Assembly: GCA_023443095.1 (NCBI GenBank)
Contig: JAEZVV010000123.1
Location: 1 to 7,916, forward strand
DNA length: 7,916 nt
From: Pseudomonadota bacterium
Lineage (GTDB): Bacteria; Pseudomonadota; Gammaproteobacteria; Burkholderiales; Burkholderiaceae_F
Direction of reading: 5' to 3'
Shown here: piece by piece, positions 6,301-7,916 of the stretch
How the letters are laid out: each line of letters opens with the position of its first letter
Numbering within the stretch: the first letter of the stretch is position 1
Translations under genes and position numbers: made by a program
The notes under the pieces: generated by a model
The model's database searches: none
Seen by the model: the letters and a program-made list of their open reading frames with translations, nothing else
What the model was told of the DNA's origin: nothing

Positions 6301-7916
6301 ATGGCCGCCTCCCCTGCTCCGCCGCGCCGCCTCGACTGGCGCGGCCTGACCGAGGCGCAGCTCTCGACCGGCGCGCGCGAGCGGCGCGACACCCTGGTGC
6401 TGCTGGCCGCCGCCGCGCTGGTGGTGGCGCCGCATTTCGCCCAGGTCGCGTGGTGGATCTCGCTCGCCGTGACCGCCCTGCTCGCGTGGCGCGGCTGGCT
6501 GACGGTGGCGCAGCAGCCGCTGCCCAGCCGCTTCGTGATGCTGCCGCTGCTGGTCGCCGCCGCCTTCACGGTCTGGCTGCAGTACCGCAGCCTGCTCGGG
6601 CGCGAGGCCGGGGTCGCCTTCCTGCTCCTCTTGATGGGGCTGAAGCTGATGGAGATGCGGGCGCGGCGCGACGTGATCGTGGTCATCACCCTCGCCTTCT
6701 TCATCCTGCTCACGCAGTTCCTGCAAGGCCAGGGCATGCTGGTCGCGCTCACCACCCTGCTCGCCGTGATCGCGCTCTTTTTCGTGCTCGCCAGCGTCAA
6801 CTACGGCGCCGACGACGCGCCCGCCGCGGCCAAGCTCAGGCTGGTGCTGACTGTGCTCGCCAAGGCCGTCCCGCTCACCCTGGTGCTGTTCCTGCTTTTC
6901 CCTCGCATCCAGGGGCCGCTGTGGGGCCTGCCCGGCAGCGGCGCCACCGGCATCACGGGGCTGTCCAACTCGATGAGCCCGGGCTCGCTCTCGCGTGTGA
7001 TGGAGTCCGACGCGATCGCTTTTCGCGCCCGCTTTGCCGGTCCCCCTCCCGCCAATGCCCTGCTCTATTGGCGCGGGCCGGTCTTCGGCCAGTTCGACGG
7101 CCGCACCTGGAGCCCGCTCGAGGAGCGGCGCAGCCGTCCGCCGCGGCTCGATCTGCGCTTCGACCCGGCCACCGAAGTCCATTACGACATCACGCTCGAA
7201 CCCAACCGCCAGCACTGGCTGCTGGTGCTCGACGCGCCGCTCGCGCGCCCGGAGGCGCCCGGGCTCGAGTCCGTGATCTCGCCCGAGCTCGAGGTCTTCA
7301 GCCGCCAGCCGGTCGACTCGCGCCTGCGTTACGAAGCGCGCTCGGCCACCGAATACCGCTACGGGGCCGACGCCAGTGCGGCGCAGCTGCGCGACTGGCT
7401 GGTCCTGCCGGCCGGCTTCGACCCGCGCGCCATCGCTTTCGCGCGCGCTTTGCGCGAGCGCGTCGCTCCCCCCGGAACGCCGCCGCCGGCCGGGCTCGAC
7501 GGGCTGCTGGTCGAAGCCGTGCTCGAGCATTTCCGCAGCGGCGGCTTCGTCTACACGCTCGAGCCGCCGCGCCTGGGCCGCAACACCATCGACGACTTCC
7601 TGTTCGAGACCCGCGCCGGTTATTGCGAGAACTACGCCTCGGCCTTCACCGTCCTGATGCGGGCGCTCGGCCTTCCCGCCCGCGTGCTCACGGGCTACCA
7701 GGGCGGAGAAATCAACCCCGCCGACGGTTTCATGACGGTGCGCCAGAGCGACGCCCACGCCTGGGCGGAAGTCTGGCTGGCCGGACGCGGCTGGGTCCGC
7801 GTCGACCCGACCGCGATGGTCGCGCCGGCCCGCATCGACCAAGGCGCGCCCGCCTTTGCGCGGCAGGAGGGGCGCGCCCCGCGCCTGGGCGCCGCCGGCG
7901 CGCCGGTCTGGCTGCG
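6301..7916 (+). CDS. TgpA-like membrane transglutaminase (DUF3488), partial
   Basis: Open from the ATG at 6301 to the window end: 538 full codons, truncated by the window and not by mutation. The N-terminal part (about residues 29-200) carries several hydrophobic helices with few loops, the DUF3488 membrane region. After FPRIQGPLWGLPG (200-212) comes a soluble, presumably periplasmic, region including LYWRGPVFGQFDGRTW (255-270). Then follows a transglutaminase-like domain with the triad C442 (in AGYCENYAS), H486 (in SDAHAW) and D502 (in VDPT). In the TgpA family a further membrane helix and a DUF4129-type cytoplasmic tail usually follow; those would lie outside the window. The Pseudomonas aeruginosa TgpA homologue is reported to be essential, and the family is thought to act on envelope proteins or peptidoglycan-linked substrates. 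It has no clear Shine-Dalgarno and sits 5 nt after the DUF58 stop, indicating translational coupling. Confidence 0.93.
   Translation, partial: MAASPAPPRRLDWRGLTEAQLSTGARERRDTLVLLAAAALVVAPHFAQVAWWISLAVTALLAWRGWLTVAQQPLPSRFVMLPLLVAAAFTVWLQYRSLLGREAGVAFLLLLMGLKLMEMRARRDVIVVITLAFFILLTQFLQGQGMLVALTTLLAVIALFFVLASVNYGADDAPAAAKLRLVLTVLAKAVPLTLVLFLLFPRIQGPLWGLPGSGATGITGLSNSMSPGSLSRVMESDAIAFRARFAGPPPANALLYWRGPVFGQFDGRTWSPLEERRSRPPRLDLRFDPATEVHYDITLEPNRQHWLLVLDAPLARPEAPGLESVISPELEVFSRQPVDSRLRYEARSATEYRYGADASAAQLRDWLVLPAGFDPRAIAFARALRERVAPPGTPPPAGLDGLLVEAVLEHFRSGGFVYTLEPPRLGRNTIDDFLFETRAGYCENYASAFTVLMRALGLPARVLTGYQGGEINPADGFMTVRQSDAHAWAEVWLAGRGWVRVDPTAMVAPARIDQGAPAFARQEGRAPRLGAAGAPVWL

Noticed and set aside
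6199..7842. A 547-codon open frame on the minus strand, opposite the DUF58 and transglutaminase genes.
   Set aside because: It is antisense to two well-supported genes; its translation is low-complexity and rich in Gly, Arg, Glu and Gln. Long antisense frames arise from the strong G/C third-position bias of this DNA.
1..7916. Searched by eye for CRISPR repeats, tRNA or rRNA genes, and transposase genes.
   Set aside because: No regularly spaced repeats, cloverleaf-like segments, rRNA-like sequence or transposase motifs were recognised.

Overview
The window joins two kinds of DNA. From about base 1 to 1740 the sequence is visibly A+T-richer, with mixed codon use. From about 1740 to the end it is very G+C-rich, with strong G/C preference at third codon positions. 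The G+C-rich gene content is a histone-deacetylase-family amidohydrolase, an ECHDC3-like crotonase, and a MoxR / DUF58 / transglutaminase cluster. Together with the codon use this suggests a betaproteobacterium, perhaps of the Azoarcus/Thauera (Rhodocyclales) type. That placement is inferred from gene content and style, not from a marker gene.

Left part (1-1738, + strand). Two genes lie in the same direction and are probably co-transcribed. The first encodes an uncharacterised protein of about 263 aa with one hydrophobic, possibly membrane-embedded segment. The second encodes an uncharacterised helical protein of about 151 aa carrying an R-N-N-L-F-H motif, which fits the R-x4-6-H signature of HEPN RNases. 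The composition, lack of recognisable housekeeping function and position suggest an accessory insertion, possibly a two-gene defence or toxin-like unit. About 300 nt of A+T-rich sequence without a convincing gene follows. At the junction with the G+C-rich DNA is a 24-codon minus-strand tail (1739-1813) that looks like the severed 3' end of a gene.

Middle part (1855-4333, - strand). Transcription runs right to left: a class II histone deacetylase / acetylpolyamine-amidohydrolase-type enzyme, then a 171-nt spacer with three inverted repeats, then an ECHDC3-type enoyl-CoA hydratase-like protein lacking both canonical catalytic glutamates, then a small secreted protein with a lipocalin-like look. 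The last two are 49 nt apart and each has a good ribosome binding site.

Right part (4372-7916, + strand). Divergent from the deacetylase, with only 38 nt between the starts, is a tight three-gene operon: a MoxR-type AAA+ ATPase, a DUF58 membrane-anchored protein, and a TgpA-like multi-pass membrane transglutaminase with a Cys-His-Asp triad. The last gene runs off the window. MoxR/DUF58/transglutaminase is a widespread set thought to act in chaperoning or maturing envelope proteins. The middle and right parts look like ordinary chromosomal backbone; the left part and its junction are the most likely place for something undescribed.
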